A stretch of DNA of 64,000 nt from Pseudonocardia autotrophica (GCF_000717175.1 NZ_JNYD01000001.1:480294-544293), one strand, 5' to 3'; counted from the first letter of the stretch, positions 43,513 to 52,964 are shown. Numbers and translations: made by a program. The notes: generated from the letters alone by a model not told the origin.

Positions 43513-44280
43513 ATGGCCGACCAGAGCACGGGTGAGCACACCCGCAGCGGGGACGTCTTCGGGCACGAGCAGCGGGAGCACCGCGACGAACGGGATCGCG
43601 AGCGCGACGAACACCGCGATCGCGAGCGGGAGGAACACCGCGAGCGCGAGCACCGGGAGCGGGAGCGCGAGGAGCACCGCGAGCGCGAACACCGCGAGCA
43701 CGAGCGTGAGGAGCGCCGGGAGGAGCGCGCGCGCGAGGAGCACCGCGAGCGGGAACGGGAAGAGCACCGCGAGCGGGAGGAACACCGGGAGCGGGAGGAG
43801 CACCGCGGCGAGCACCGCGGCGAGCACCGCGGGGAGCACCGCGGGGAGCACCGCGGGGAGCACCGCGGGGAGCACCGCGGGCACGAGGAACACCGCGGCC
43901 GGGAAGAGCACCGTGACCGCGAGGAGCACCGCGAGGGGCACCGGGGCGAGCACCACGACAGCGGGGAGCGGGGCCGGCACTTCGAGGGCACCCGGCGTGA
44001 CGGCGACGAGCACCGCGACCGCGACGAGCACCGCGACCGTGGCGACTACCGCGACCGGGACCGCGACCAGTACCGCGACCGCGACGAGCACCGGGACCGG
44101 GACGAGCACCGCGACGACCGCCGCGACGACGACCGCCGGGACGACGAGCACCGGTACGAGCACCAGGACGTCCGCTCCGGGCACGACGACCGCTACGACC
44201 AGGGCCGGACCGAGGACCGCGGTCACGAGGAGCACCGCGACATGGAGGGGTCGCACGACGTCGGGACCGAGCACGTCTGA
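43513..44280 (+). CDS. Glu/His/Arg/Asp-only repetitive protein (polyampholyte), IniB position
   Basis: A 255-residue protein, almost all of it Glu, His, Arg and Asp. Residues 1-20 are a normal start. Residues 20-95 are dense E-R-E-E-H-R text, predicted to form a long charged helix. Residues 96-123 are seven exact EHRG tetrapeptides. Residues 124-255 shift to D-E-H-R-D-R and end in DVGTEHV. There are no signal peptide, Cys, Trp or long hydrophobic stretches. ATG at 43513 has a GGAGG Shine-Dalgarno (about eight bases upstream). It stands directly before IniA/IniC-like dynamins, where mycobacteria have the Gly/Ala repeat protein IniB. I know no family for it. Metal binding or pH-dependent condensation are hypotheses based on His content. 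Confidence 0.82.
   Translation: MADQSTGEHTRSGDVFGHEQREHRDERDRERDEHRDREREEHREREHREREREEHREREHREHEREERREERAREEHREREREEHREREEHREREEHRGEHRGEHRGEHRGEHRGEHRGEHRGHEEHRGREEHRDREEHREGHRGEHHDSGERGRHFEGTRRDGDEHRDRDEHRDRGDYRDRDRDQYRDRDEHRDRDEHRDDRRDDDRRDDEHRYEHQDVRSGHDDRYDQGRTEDRGHEEHRDMEGSHDVGTEHV
43798..43881 (+). repeat. Seven 12-bp tandem repeats encoding EHRG
   Basis: GAGCACCGCGG followed by C (two units) or G (five units) repeats in frame from 43798 to 43881. The near-identity at DNA level suggests recent expansion by slippage. Confidence 0.9.
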
Positions 44281-44355
44281 TCGGTGGCCGGGAGGCGCGG
44301 TCCACGACCGCGCCGGTAGGGCCGCCGGGGGGTCGGCGGCCGGGCCGGGGGGAGC

Positions 44356-46188
44356 ATGATCCAGCAGCAGGGACCGAGCGCCGCGGTGCGCTACGCCCGC
44401 GAGACCGTGGACCTGGCGATCGACGGCGCCGACGCGTACCGCCGGGACGATCTCGTCGAGCGGCTCCGCGGCGCCCGGGACCTGCTGTCCGGATCCGGTG
44501 TCACCGTCTACGTCGTCGGCGAGTACAAGAAGGGCAAGAGCTCGCTGGTCAACGCCTTGCTGACCACCTCGGTGTGTCCCGTGGACGACGACATCGCCAC
44601 GTCCGTCCCGACCGTCGTGAGGTTCGCGACCGAGCCGAGCGCCCGGGCCACCTACGAGCCGCCGGACGGCGACGTCGGCTCGCCGTGGACCGAGACGATC
44701 GCGTTCGAGCAGATCGCCGCCCACGTCGCCGAGGGCGGCAACCCCGGCAACCGGCGGCGCCTGCGGTCGGTGACGGTGGGTGTGGACCGGGCGCTGCTGG
44801 AGTCCGGGCTGATCGTGGTGGACACGCCGGGGGTGGGCGGGCTCGGGTCGGTCCGCAACGCGGTGACCGCGAGCGCGCTGCCCTCGGCGCACGCCGTGCT
44901 GTTCGTGTCCGACTCCTCGCAGGAGCTCACGGCGGCGGAGCTGCGCTTCCTGCGGACCGTGGTCGAGCTGTGCCCCACCGTCCTGTTCGTCCTGACCAAG
45001 ACCGACCTGTACCCGCACTGGCGGCGCATCCTCGAGCTCGACCTCGCGCACCTGGAGCGGGAAGGGGTCACGGTTGCGGCCTTCCCCGTGTCCTCACAGG
45101 TGCGGTCGGACGCGGCCGCCACCGCCGACGCGGAGCTGAACGAGGAGTCCGGGTTCCCGCCGCTCGTGCGCCGGATCGACGACGTCGTCGAGGACGCGGA
45201 GCGCGTCGCACTGCAGTCGGTGGGCGCCCACCTGCAGTCGGTGATCGGGCAGATCGTCCCCGCGCTCTCGGCGCGGGCCGCCGCGCTGGGTCGCCCGGAG
45301 GCGGCGGGCGACGTGCGGGCCGAGCTCGTCCGCGCGCGGGAGCGGGCGGACACCCTGCGCAGCCGCAGCGCGCGGTGGCAGCAGGTGCTGTACGACGGCT
45401 TCGCCGACATCTCCTCGGACGTCGACTTCGATCTCCGGGTGCGTACCCGGGCGGTGCTCACCGAGGCGGAGCGGGCGATCGAGGAGGGCGATCCGGCGCG
45501 CAACTGGGACGAGTTCGAGAAGTGGCTGCGCTCGCGGCTCGCCGCGGAGACCCTGGAGAACTACGCGCGGTTCACCAAGGCCGCCGACGAGCTGGCGGAC
45601 CGGGTCGCCGAGCACTTCGAGCTGGTCGAGAAGCAGATCCTCACGGTCCGCGCGCCGGTCGACGTGCTGGAGCAGATGTCGATCGACACGACCGCGCTCG
45701 AGAGCCCGAAGAAGGTCACCGGGAAGCTGGCGATCTTCCAGAAGACCTACTCCGGCTACATGATGTTCACGATGCTCGCGCATCTGACGACGCTGGTGAT
45801 CCCCAGCCCCGTGGGCATCGTCGCGGGCCTGCTGATGGGCCGCGCCGCACTGGGCGAGGAGCGGCGCCGGGCGATCGAGAAGCGGCGGGCGGCTGCACGC
45901 ACCGCGGTGCGCCAGTTCGTGGAGGAGTTCTCGACGCAGGTATCGAAGGACTCGCGGGACACGGTCCGGCGGGCGCAGCGGGACCTGCGCGAGCGCTACA
46001 CCAAGCGGGCCGAGGAGCTCCAGCGGTCGGCCTCCGAGGCGGTCGACGCCGCCCGCGAGGCGGTGCGCGACGACGAGGACGCCGCCGACGAGCTGCGCCG
46101 GCTGCAGAAGGACCTGCAGCTCTTCGCCACCCTCCGCACCCGCACGGAGCACATGCTGGCGCGGACCGCCCCGGAGGAGGCCCGGTGA
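44356..46188 (+). CDS. IniA-like bacterial dynamin GTPase
   Basis: A 610-residue dynamin-like protein. The GTPase domain has G1 GEYKKGKSS (about 55-63), switch I DDDIATSVPTVV, G3 DTPGVGGLG and G4 TKTD. A coiled helical stalk follows (about 290-460). A hydrophobic hairpin, YMMFTMLAHLTTLVIPSPVG then IVAGLLMG (about 472-500), is flanked by Lys/Arg and is the likely membrane-inserting paddle. The C-terminal helices are strongly charged. IniA-type proteins remodel membranes under cell-wall stress. ATG at 44356 follows GGGGGGAGC. The stop overlaps the GTG of the IniC-like gene (GTGA), so the two GTPases are probably made in equal amounts. Confidence 0.9.
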   Translation: MIQQQGPSAAVRYARETVDLAIDGADAYRRDDLVERLRGARDLLSGSGVTVYVVGEYKKGKSSLVNALLTTSVCPVDDDIATSVPTVVRFATEPSARATYEPPDGDVGSPWTETIAFEQIAAHVAEGGNPGNRRRLRSVTVGVDRALLESGLIVVDTPGVGGLGSVRNAVTASALPSAHAVLFVSDSSQELTAAELRFLRTVVELCPTVLFVLTKTDLYPHWRRILELDLAHLEREGVTVAAFPVSSQVRSDAAATADAELNEESGFPPLVRRIDDVVEDAERVALQSVGAHLQSVIGQIVPALSARAAALGRPEAAGDVRAELVRARERADTLRSRSARWQQVLYDGFADISSDVDFDLRVRTRAVLTEAERAIEEGDPARNWDEFEKWLRSRLAAETLENYARFTKAADELADRVAEHFELVEKQILTVRAPVDVLEQMSIDTTALESPKKVTGKLAIFQKTYSGYMMFTMLAHLTTLVIPSPVGIVAGLLMGRAALGEERRRAIEKRRAAARTAVRQFVEEFSTQVSKDSRDTVRRAQRDLRERYTKRAEELQRSASEAVDAAREAVRDDEDAADELRRLQKDLQLFATLRTRTEHMLARTAPEEAR

Positions 46189-47660
46189 GCGGGCCCGAGG
46201 TCGCCCGGCGGGTCGCCGCCCTCGTCGGGACGGCGATCGGCGAGTACGCCGGGAGCCCGGCCGAGGCCGAGCTGCGCGCCGTGGCCGACCGGCTCGCCGA
46301 ACCGTTGCGTGTGGCGATCGCGGGACGGGTCAAGGCGGGCAAGTCCACGCTGCTGAACGCGCTGGTCGGGCAGCAGCTCGCCGCCACCGACGCCGGGGAG
46401 TGCACGCGCATCGTCACCTGGTACGTCGACGGGATCACCTATCGCGTGGCCCTCCACCCGCGCGCGGGGCCGCCGCGGCAGGTGCCGTTCGGGCGGGTGC
46501 AGGGAGCGCTCGACATCCGGCTCGAGGGGGTGACCGCGGCGGACGTCGAGCGGCTCGTGGTCGAGTGGCCGGCCCCGGCGTTGCGGACGATGTCGCTGAT
46601 CGACACCCCCGGGATGGGGTCGAGCACCGGGCTCGGTGAGCGGACCGAGGCGCTGCTGACCCCGGAGGCCGAGCTCGACGCCGGTCCCGCCGAGGTCGAC
46701 GCGGTGGTCTACCTGATGCGCCACGTGCACGGCGAGGACATCCGGTTCCTCGAGACGTTCCGGGACGGCTCGCCCGACCGCAACGCGGTGAACACGGTGG
46801 GCGTGCTCGCCCGCGCGGACGAGGTGGGGCACGCCCGCCCGGACGCGCTCGAGGTCGCGGGCAGGATCGCCACGCGCTACGCCGCGGACCCCCGGATCCG
46901 GGCGCTGTGCCGCACCGTCGTGCCGGTGGCGGGGCTGCTGGCGTCCTCCGCGGCGGCGCTGCGGGAGAGCGAGTACCGCATGATCGAGGTGCTCGCGCGC
47001 GCGCCGGACGTGGACCGGCTGCTGCGCACGGCCGATCGGCTGCGCAGCGCCCCCTCCGACGTCCCGCTGCTGCCCGACGAGCGCGTCGCGCTGCTCGACC
47101 GGTTCGGCATGTTCGGGCTGCGGCTCGCCACGCGCATGGTGCGCGACGGCGAGGTCGGCGGCGCCGGCGACCTCGCGGCGGCGCTGGCGGAGGCCAGCGG
47201 CCTGCCGCTGTTGCGGGCGGTGCTGGCGGACCAGTTCGCGGCGCGCGCGGAGATCCTCAAGGCCCGGTCGGCGTTGATGGGGCTCGAGGCGGTGATCCGG
47301 CGGTTCCCGCCGCCGGCCGGGTCCGGTCTCGCACGCGAGGTCGAACGGGTGCGTGCCGAGGCCCACGAGTTCGCCGAGATCGCGCTCCTGGACGCCGTCC
47401 GCTCGGGGGCGGTCCCGTTCTCCCCCGACGAGGCGGCCGCGGCCGAGCTCCTGCTGGGGGCGGCGGGGACGGACGCGCGGGCCCGGCTCGGCCTGTCCGC
47501 CGACGCCGGACCCCAGCAGGTCCGCAAGGCCGCGGCCGACCAGCACCTGCGGTGGCAGCTGCGTGCCGAACACCCCGGCTCGCCGCGCGAGGTCGGACAG
47601 GCGGCGCGGCTGCTGGTGCGCAGCTGCGAGGGCATCCTCGGCGAGCTCGGCCCCGGGTGA
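46185..47660 (+). CDS. IniC-like dynamin-related GTPase
   Basis: A 491-residue GTPase with G1 GRVKAGKSTLLNAL (47-60), switch region TDAGECTRIVTWY, G3 DTPGMGSSTG and a G4-like ARADE. A shorter helical region follows, without a clear hydrophobic paddle; IniC in mycobacteria likewise differs from IniA. The start is GTG 46185, coupled to the end of the IniA-like gene. A heteromeric IniA-IniC membrane-remodelling complex is the simplest model. It is followed after 190 bases by the Hsp70-propeller gene on the same strand. Confidence 0.9.
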   Translation: MSGPEVARRVAALVGTAIGEYAGSPAEAELRAVADRLAEPLRVAIAGRVKAGKSTLLNALVGQQLAATDAGECTRIVTWYVDGITYRVALHPRAGPPRQVPFGRVQGALDIRLEGVTAADVERLVVEWPAPALRTMSLIDTPGMGSSTGLGERTEALLTPEAELDAGPAEVDAVVYLMRHVHGEDIRFLETFRDGSPDRNAVNTVGVLARADEVGHARPDALEVAGRIATRYAADPRIRALCRTVVPVAGLLASSAAALRESEYRMIEVLARAPDVDRLLRTADRLRSAPSDVPLLPDERVALLDRFGMFGLRLATRMVRDGEVGGAGDLAAALAEASGLPLLRAVLADQFAARAEILKARSALMGLEAVIRRFPPPAGSGLAREVERVRAEAHEFAEIALLDAVRSGAVPFSPDEAAAAELLLGAAGTDARARLGLSADAGPQQVRKAAADQHLRWQLRAEHPGSPREVGQAARLLVRSCEGILGELGPG

Positions 47661-47715
47661 GCGGCGACCGGCGGGCCCGCCGTCGGGCAGGAGTCGTCGG
47701 GCACGAGCCGCCGGA

Positions 47716-47765
47716 ATGAGTAGTCGGGGCGCGGCCGGCGTCCGGGGTGAGTAGCGCACTACTCA
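47716..47765. repeat. Second TGAGTAGT palindrome cluster
   Basis: ATGAGTAGT at 47716-47724 pairs with ACTACTCAT near 47758-47766, and a compact hairpin TGAGTAG-CGCA-CTACTCA sits at 47748-47765. It lies after the IniC-like stop and before the Hsp70-like gene, and shares its arms with 43363-43410. Confidence 0.5.
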
Positions 47766-47850
47766 TGACGGTCGCGGCGGTGGCCGGGAGGTTGACCGGG
47801 CGGGAGGCCTCGGGCCGTTGCCGCCCCCTGTGACGTCTGGAGGAGGCCCG

Positions 47851-50487
47851 GTGGGATACAGCCTCGGAATCGACCTCGGCACCACGTACACGGCGGCGGC
47901 CGTCGACCGCAAGGGCGCCGTCGAGATGGCCACGCTCGGCGACCGGACCGCGGCGATCCCCTCGGTCGTGCTCTGGCGCAGTGACGGCCCGGTGCTCACC
48001 GGGGACGCCGCGAACCGCCGGGCGATGATGGAGCCCGACCGGGTCGCCCGCGAGTTCAAGCGCCGCCTGGGCGACCCCACGCCGCTCGTCCTCGGCGGGG
48101 CTCCGCACTCGGTCGCCTCCGTGCTGGCCTCGCTGCTGCACGCCGTCGTCGACAAGGTCGCCGACCGCGAGGGCGGGCCGGCGGAGCACGTCGTCCTGAC
48201 GCACCCGGCGAACTGGGGGCCCTACAAGCTCGAGCTGTTCGGGTCGGTGCCGCGGATCGCCGAGGTCGAGCACGTGACGATGACGACCGAACCGGAGGCC
48301 GCCGCGGCGCACTACGCGACGAACGAACGTCTGCCCGAGGGGGCGGTCATCGCCGTGTACGACTTCGGCGGCGGGACCTTCGACGCCACGGTGCTCCGGC
48401 ACCGCGGCGGCTCCGGCTTCGAGACGCTCGGCGTGCCCGAGGGCGTGGAGGGCCTGGGCGGGATCGACTTCGACGAGGCGGTGTTCGCCTTCGTCGACCG
48501 GACCCTCGACGGGGCGGTGACCGCCCTCGACCACGGGGACCGGCAGAACGCGGCGGCGCTGCTCAGGCTGCGGCAGGAGTGCGTGCTGGCGAAGGAGACG
48601 CTCTCGTTCGACATCGAGACGATCATCCCGGTGCTGCTGCCGAGCCTGCAGGCGGAGGTGCGGCTGACCCGCGCCGAGCTCGAGGAGATGATGCGGCCGT
48701 CGATCGAGTCGACCGTCCGCGCCCTCCGCCGGGCCCTGCGGACCGCGGCGGTCGAGCCGGAGGACCTCCACGCCGTCCTCCTGGTGGGCGGCTCGTCGCG
48801 CATCCCGCTGGTGTCGCAGATGGTGTCCGAGGCGCTGGGCCGGCCCACCGCCGTCGACGCCCACCCCAAGCACGTCGTCGCGCTCGGCGCGGCGGCGCTC
48901 GCCGCAGCGTACGAACACCCCTCCGGCAACGGTGTCGGGACCGCGGACGGCGCGGATGCGGGAGCGGCCGCCCCGACGGCGGATCCACGTTCCGGCGAGG
49001 GTGCGGCGGACAGCGCAGCGCCAGTGGCCGGCGGCGGGGTGGCGGCGGGTCTCGCCGGTGCGTCCGTCGCGAGCCCCGCGCCGGCCGAGGCCCCGCCGCC
49101 CGTGCCGCCGGCAGAGCGCACCTCGCCGGCCGGGGCTCCGCCGCCCGTGCCGTCCCCGGCGGCTCCCGCCGAGGTCCGGGCGAGTGCCGTGCCCGTGCAG
49201 CCGGCTGCGCCCGAGGTTCACGCTCCGGGCGCCCCGGCGTCCGGCGCGGTGGGTTCTGTTCCGATTCCCGACCCCCGCGCGGGAGGAGGCGGGGACAGCG
49301 GCCCGGGGCGCGGTGGCGGTGCCGGTGCCGGTGGTGGGCGCGACGACGGCGGCACGGCGGTGGCCACTTCCCCCGCCACCACGACGGGTCCGCCCGCCGG
49401 TCCCCCGCCGCTCGCCAAACCACCCAGCGGCCGCTCGCGCCGTCCGCTGCGGATCCTCCTCGCCGTCGTGGCCGTGATCGTGGTGCTGGCCGGGGCGGGG
49501 ATCGGCGTGTACCTGCTCCGCGGCGGCGGCGGCGCGTCGCCGGCCGCCGCCGGCGGTGTCGCCGCGAGCATCGCGAACCCGACCGTCTCCCGGACCACCC
49601 CGGTCGGGCAGAACCCGCAGGACGTGCTCCTGTCGCCCGACGGCCGCACCGCCTACGTCATGAACACCGGCTCCAACTCGATCTCCGTGATCGACACGGG
49701 CACCATGGGGATCACGGCGACCATCCCGGTGCCCAACGGACCGCCGCAGTTCGCCAGCATCAGCCCGGACGGCGCGCGCCTGTACGTGAGCGTCTACAAC
49801 CCCGCCACCAACGCCGCCAACGCGGTCAACGCCGTCGACGTGGTCGACACGACGTCGCACGCGGTCACGCTGACCATCCCGGTCGGCCTGCACCCCTACG
49901 CCTCCGCGGTCTCCCCCGACGGCAACACCATCCTGGTCCCGAACCACGACTCCGCGGACATCTCGGTGATCGACTGGAGGACCAAGTCGGTGACCGGGAG
50001 GATCCCGGTGAAGCCCAACCCGCACTTCGTCGCCTTCACCGCGGACGGCTCGAAGGCGTTCGTCGCCGACCACGAGTCGAACGTCGTCTCGGTGCTCGAC
50101 GGGCACACCTTCGCCGTCACCGCGGTGATCCCGGTGGGCCGCAGCCCGCACAGCCTGGCCGTGTCGCCCGACCAGCGCACCGTCTACGTCGTCGACTACG
50201 ACCAGAACACGGTCTCCGTCATCGACATCGCGAGCGAGAAGGTCACCGGCACGATCCCGGTCGGGGCGAAGCCGCAGAGCGTCGTCTTCGCCCCCGACGG
50301 CAAGCACGCCTACGTCGCCAACAGCGGCGGCGGCACCGTCTCCACCATCGACACCGGCACCCGCGCGGTCGTGTCCACGGTGCAGGTCGGGCGCAGCCCG
50401 ACCACGATCGCCGTGGCTCCCGACGGGCGCACCGCCTACGTCACGAACTTCGACGACAACACCCTCTCGGTCCTCGCGACCGCCTGA
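47851..50487 (+). CDS. Hsp70 nucleotide-binding domain / transmembrane / YVTN beta-propeller fusion
   Basis: An 878-residue membrane protein. Residues 1-354 are an Hsp70-type ATPase: phosphate-1 GIDLGTTYT (6-14), YDFGGGTFDATVL for phosphate-2 and LLVGGSSRIPLV for the adenosine motif. The usual substrate-binding domain is absent. A Pro/Ala/Gly linker (about 355-530) leads to one transmembrane helix (about 533-556, LLAVVAVIVVLAGAGIGVYL). Outside are seven YVTN repeats (about 570-878), each with PVG...SPDG...AYV...N.VSVID, predicting a closed seven-blade propeller. GTG at 47851 is fixed by AGGAGG at 47841-47846. It could sense an envelope state outside and drive ATP-dependent action inside, perhaps on the dynamins encoded upstream. 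Confidence 0.92.
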   Translation: MGYSLGIDLGTTYTAAAVDRKGAVEMATLGDRTAAIPSVVLWRSDGPVLTGDAANRRAMMEPDRVAREFKRRLGDPTPLVLGGAPHSVASVLASLLHAVVDKVADREGGPAEHVVLTHPANWGPYKLELFGSVPRIAEVEHVTMTTEPEAAAAHYATNERLPEGAVIAVYDFGGGTFDATVLRHRGGSGFETLGVPEGVEGLGGIDFDEAVFAFVDRTLDGAVTALDHGDRQNAAALLRLRQECVLAKETLSFDIETIIPVLLPSLQAEVRLTRAELEEMMRPSIESTVRALRRALRTAAVEPEDLHAVLLVGGSSRIPLVSQMVSEALGRPTAVDAHPKHVVALGAAALAAAYEHPSGNGVGTADGADAGAAAPTADPRSGEGAADSAAPVAGGGVAAGLAGASVASPAPAEAPPPVPPAERTSPAGAPPPVPSPAAPAEVRASAVPVQPAAPEVHAPGAPASGAVGSVPIPDPRAGGGGDSGPGRGGGAGAGGGRDDGGTAVATSPATTTGPPAGPPPLAKPPSGRSRRPLRILLAVVAVIVVLAGAGIGVYLLRGGGGASPAAAGGVAASIANPTVSRTTPVGQNPQDVLLSPDGRTAYVMNTGSNSISVIDTGTMGITATIPVPNGPPQFASISPDGARLYVSVYNPATNAANAVNAVDVVDTTSHAVTLTIPVGLHPYASAVSPDGNTILVPNHDSADISVIDWRTKSVTGRIPVKPNPHFVAFTADGSKAFVADHESNVVSVLDGHTFAVTAVIPVGRSPHSLAVSPDQRTVYVVDYDQNTVSVIDIASEKVTGTIPVGAKPQSVVFAPDGKHAYVANSGGGTVSTIDTGTRAVVSTVQVGRSPTTIAVAPDGRTAYVTNFDDNTLSVLATA

Positions 50488-50489
50488 CC

Positions 50490-50506
50490 CGCCGCGTCTC
50501 GCGGCG
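50490..50506. terminator. Short bidirectional terminator between convergent genes
   Basis: CGCCGCG-TCT-CGCGGCG forms a seven-base stem with a three-base loop in the 30 bases between the Hsp70-like stop and the P1B ATPase stop. Confidence 0.5.
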
Positions 50507-50517
50507 TCGGCGATGTG

Positions 50518-52932
50518 TCAGCGGCCCACGGGCTGGACGGGCGTGCCTTCGGGTGCCCGGACCTGGGGCTCGGCGGGCGGTGGCTGGGGTAGGCGCAGGC
50601 GCTTGAGGAGCAGCGCGTTGACGGCGACGAGGAAGCTCGATCCGGACATCGACAGCGCCGCGATCTCGGGTCGCAGGACGAGGCCGAAGGCGGGGGCGAA
50701 GACGCCGGCGGCGATCGGCAGGGCGATGGCGTTGTAGCCGACGGCCCAGGCGAGGTTCTGGCGCATCTTGCGCAGGGTGCCGCGGCCGATGTGCAGGGCG
50801 GTCGGCACGTCGAGGGGGTCGGAGCGCATGAGGACGACATCGGCGGTCTCGATGGCGACGTCGGTGCCTGCGCCGATGGCGATGCCCAGGTCGGCCTGGG
50901 CCAGGGCGGGGGCGTCGTTCACGCCGTCGCCGACCATCGCGACGCGCCCACCCCGCTCTTGCAGGCGGGTGATCTGCGCGGCCTTGTCGCCGGGCAGGAC
51001 GTCGGCGATGACGGTGTCGATGCCGAGCCGGTCGGCGATGCGGCGGGCGGTGGCCTCGTTGTCGCCGGTGAGCATGACGACCTGCACGCCGAGCTCGTGC
51101 AGGGCCGTGACGGCCGCGGCGGAGGTGGGCCGGGGCGCGTCGGCGAGGGCGATCAGCCCGGCGGCGCGGCCGTCGACGGCGACGAGCACGGTGGTGCGTC
51201 CGGCCTCGGCGAGCTCGTCGCGACGCTGCTCGAGGTCGCCGAGGGCGATGCCCTCCCGTTCGAGCAGGCGCCGGTTGCCCACCGCGACCCGGCGGCCGTC
51301 GACGGTGGCGACGGCGCCGTGCCCGGGCACGTTGGTGAACTGCTCGACGGCCGCGACGCGGGTGTCGCGGGCCTCGGCGTGGGCGACGACGGCCCGGGCC
51401 AGAGGGTGTTCGGAGTTGCGCTCGACGGCCGCGGTCAGGGCGAGCAGCTCGTGCTCGTCGATCCCGTCGGTGACCAGGGCGGTGACCTCCGGCTCGCCCT
51501 TGGTGAGGGTGCCGGTCTTGTCCATCACCACGGTGTCGATGCGGGCCGAGGACTCCAGGGCGGAGGCGTTCTTGAACAGCACGCCGCGGCGGGCGCCCAG
51601 CCCCGTGCCGACCATGATGGCGGTGGGGGTGGCGAGGCCGAGGGCGTCGGGGCAGGTGACGACGACGACGGTGATGGCGAACAGCAGGGCCATGGTGAGC
51701 GGCTCGCCGGAGAACAACGCCCAGGCCGCGAAGGTGGCTGCGCCACCGAGCAGGGCGACGAACACCAACCAGAAAGCGGCGCGGTCCGCCAGCCGCTGGC
51801 CGGGGGCCTTGGAGTTCTGCGCCTGCTGCACCAGCGCGACGATCTGGGCCAGGGCGCTGTCGGCGCCGACCTTGGTCGCGCGGATCCGCAGGGTGCCGTC
51901 GGCGTTGAGCGTCGCGCCGACCACGTCGCTGCCGGGCTGTTTGTGCACCGGCAGGCTCTCGCCGGTGACCATGGACTCGTCGACGTCGGATTCGCCGTCG
52001 GTGACGGTGCCGTCGACCGGGATCTTGGCTCCGGGCCGCACGAGCAGCAGGTCGCCGACGACGACCTCGGAGGTGGGGACCTCGACCTCCCGTCCGTCGC
52101 GCAGCACCACCGCGCGGGGCGGGGCCAGGTCGAGCAGGGCGCGGACGGCGTCGTTGGCGCCGCCGCGGGCGCGCATCTCGAACCAGTGCCCGAGCAGCAC
52201 GAACGCGGTCAGCACCGTCGCGGCCTCGTAGAACACCTCGCCGCCGCCGGTCAGCGTGACCACCAGCGAGTAGCCCCAGCCGGCGCCGACGGCCACGGCG
52301 ACGAGCACCATCATGTCCAGCGTGCGGGCCCGCAACGCCCGGACCGCGCCGTCGAAGAAGATCCAGGCCGAGTAGAGGATCACCGGCAGACTGAGGATCA
52401 GGGCGAACACGTCGTCGCGCAGGCCGAACGGGGCCGGCGTGGTGAAGCCGAACACCTCGCGCCCGATCGGGGACCACAGCAGCACCGGCACCGACAGCAC
52501 CGCGGCGACCAGGAACCGGTTGCGCATGTCGGCGACCATCGCCGCCATCGACATGTCGCCGTGCCCCGTCATCTCGTGCGGGGACACCTCCGCCTCCGGT
52601 GCGGCAACGGCGTGTGCGGTGTCCTGCCCGGTCGGGGCGGCGCCGGTGTCGCGGGAGTCGGCGAGCGGGTCGCAGACGTGCTCGGGCACCGAGCGGCCCT
52701 GGCAGGCGTAGCCGCAGTCGCGGATCCAGCCCGCCAGCTCGGCCACCGTGGTGCGGGTGGGGTCGTAGCGAACGGTCGCGGTCTGTGCGACGGGGTTGGC
52801 CTCCACCGCGTGCACGCCGGGCCGCCGGCCGAGCACCGTCTCGACGACGGCCTTCTCGCTCGCCCACAACACCCCGCGCACCTCCAGCACCGCGGTCTCG
52901 ACCGGCCCGGTCGTGGTGCGCTGCGCCGTCAT
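50518..52932 (-). CDS. P1B-type heavy-metal ATPase with CPD motif (CopB-like)
   Basis: An 804-residue transporter. The N-terminal HMA-like fold (about 14-75) lacks the C-x-x-C pair: the loop reads RGVLWASEK. It is followed by Cys/His/Met-rich stretches ([21 protein letters not shown]). The pump core is complete: actuator TGES, phosphorylation site [10 protein letters not shown] (Asp471) and hinge [12 protein letters not shown]. The sixth-helix ion motif is CPD (427-429), not the CPC of CopA or the CPH of classical CopB. A CsoR-like operator lies 33 bases before ATG 52932, supporting copper export, but the CPD could change metal selectivity. It is separated from csoR by five genes. Confidence 0.93.
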   Translation of the reverse strand: MTAQRTTTGPVETAVLEVRGVLWASEKAVVETVLGRRPGVHAVEANPVAQTATVRYDPTRTTVAELAGWIRDCGYACQGRSVPEHVCDPLADSRDTGAAPTGQDTAHAVAAPEAEVSPHEMTGHGDMSMAAMVADMRNRFLVAAVLSVPVLLWSPIGREVFGFTTPAPFGLRDDVFALILSLPVILYSAWIFFDGAVRALRARTLDMMVLVAVAVGAGWGYSLVVTLTGGGEVFYEAATVLTAFVLLGHWFEMRARGGANDAVRALLDLAPPRAVVLRDGREVEVPTSEVVVGDLLLVRPGAKIPVDGTVTDGESDVDESMVTGESLPVHKQPGSDVVGATLNADGTLRIRATKVGADSALAQIVALVQQAQNSKAPGQRLADRAAFWLVFVALLGGAATFAAWALFSGEPLTMALLFAITVVVVTCPDALGLATPTAIMVGTGLGARRGVLFKNASALESSARIDTVVMDKTGTLTKGEPEVTALVTDGIDEHELLALTAAVERNSEHPLARAVVAHAEARDTRVAAVEQFTNVPGHGAVATVDGRRVAVGNRRLLEREGIALGDLEQRRDELAEAGRTTVLVAVDGRAAGLIALADAPRPTSAAAVTALHELGVQVVMLTGDNEATARRIADRLGIDTVIADVLPGDKAAQITRLQERGGRVAMVGDGVNDAPALAQADLGIAIGAGTDVAIETADVVLMRSDPLDVPTALHIGRGTLRKMRQNLAWAVGYNAIALPIAAGVFAPAFGLVLRPEIAALSMSGSSFLVAVNALLLKRLRLPQPPPAEPQVRAPEGTPVQPVGR

Positions 52933-52964
52933 CGCTGCCTCCTTCGTCCGACGACCGCACCATA

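Noticed and set aside
43408..45051. Long stop-free minus-strand frame (547 codons) antisense to the Glu-His-Arg protein
   Set aside because: It has no ribosome-binding site or known domain, and it crosses into the well-supported IniA-like gene. Stop-free antisense frames are expected where the sense strand is made of GAG, CAC and CGC codons.
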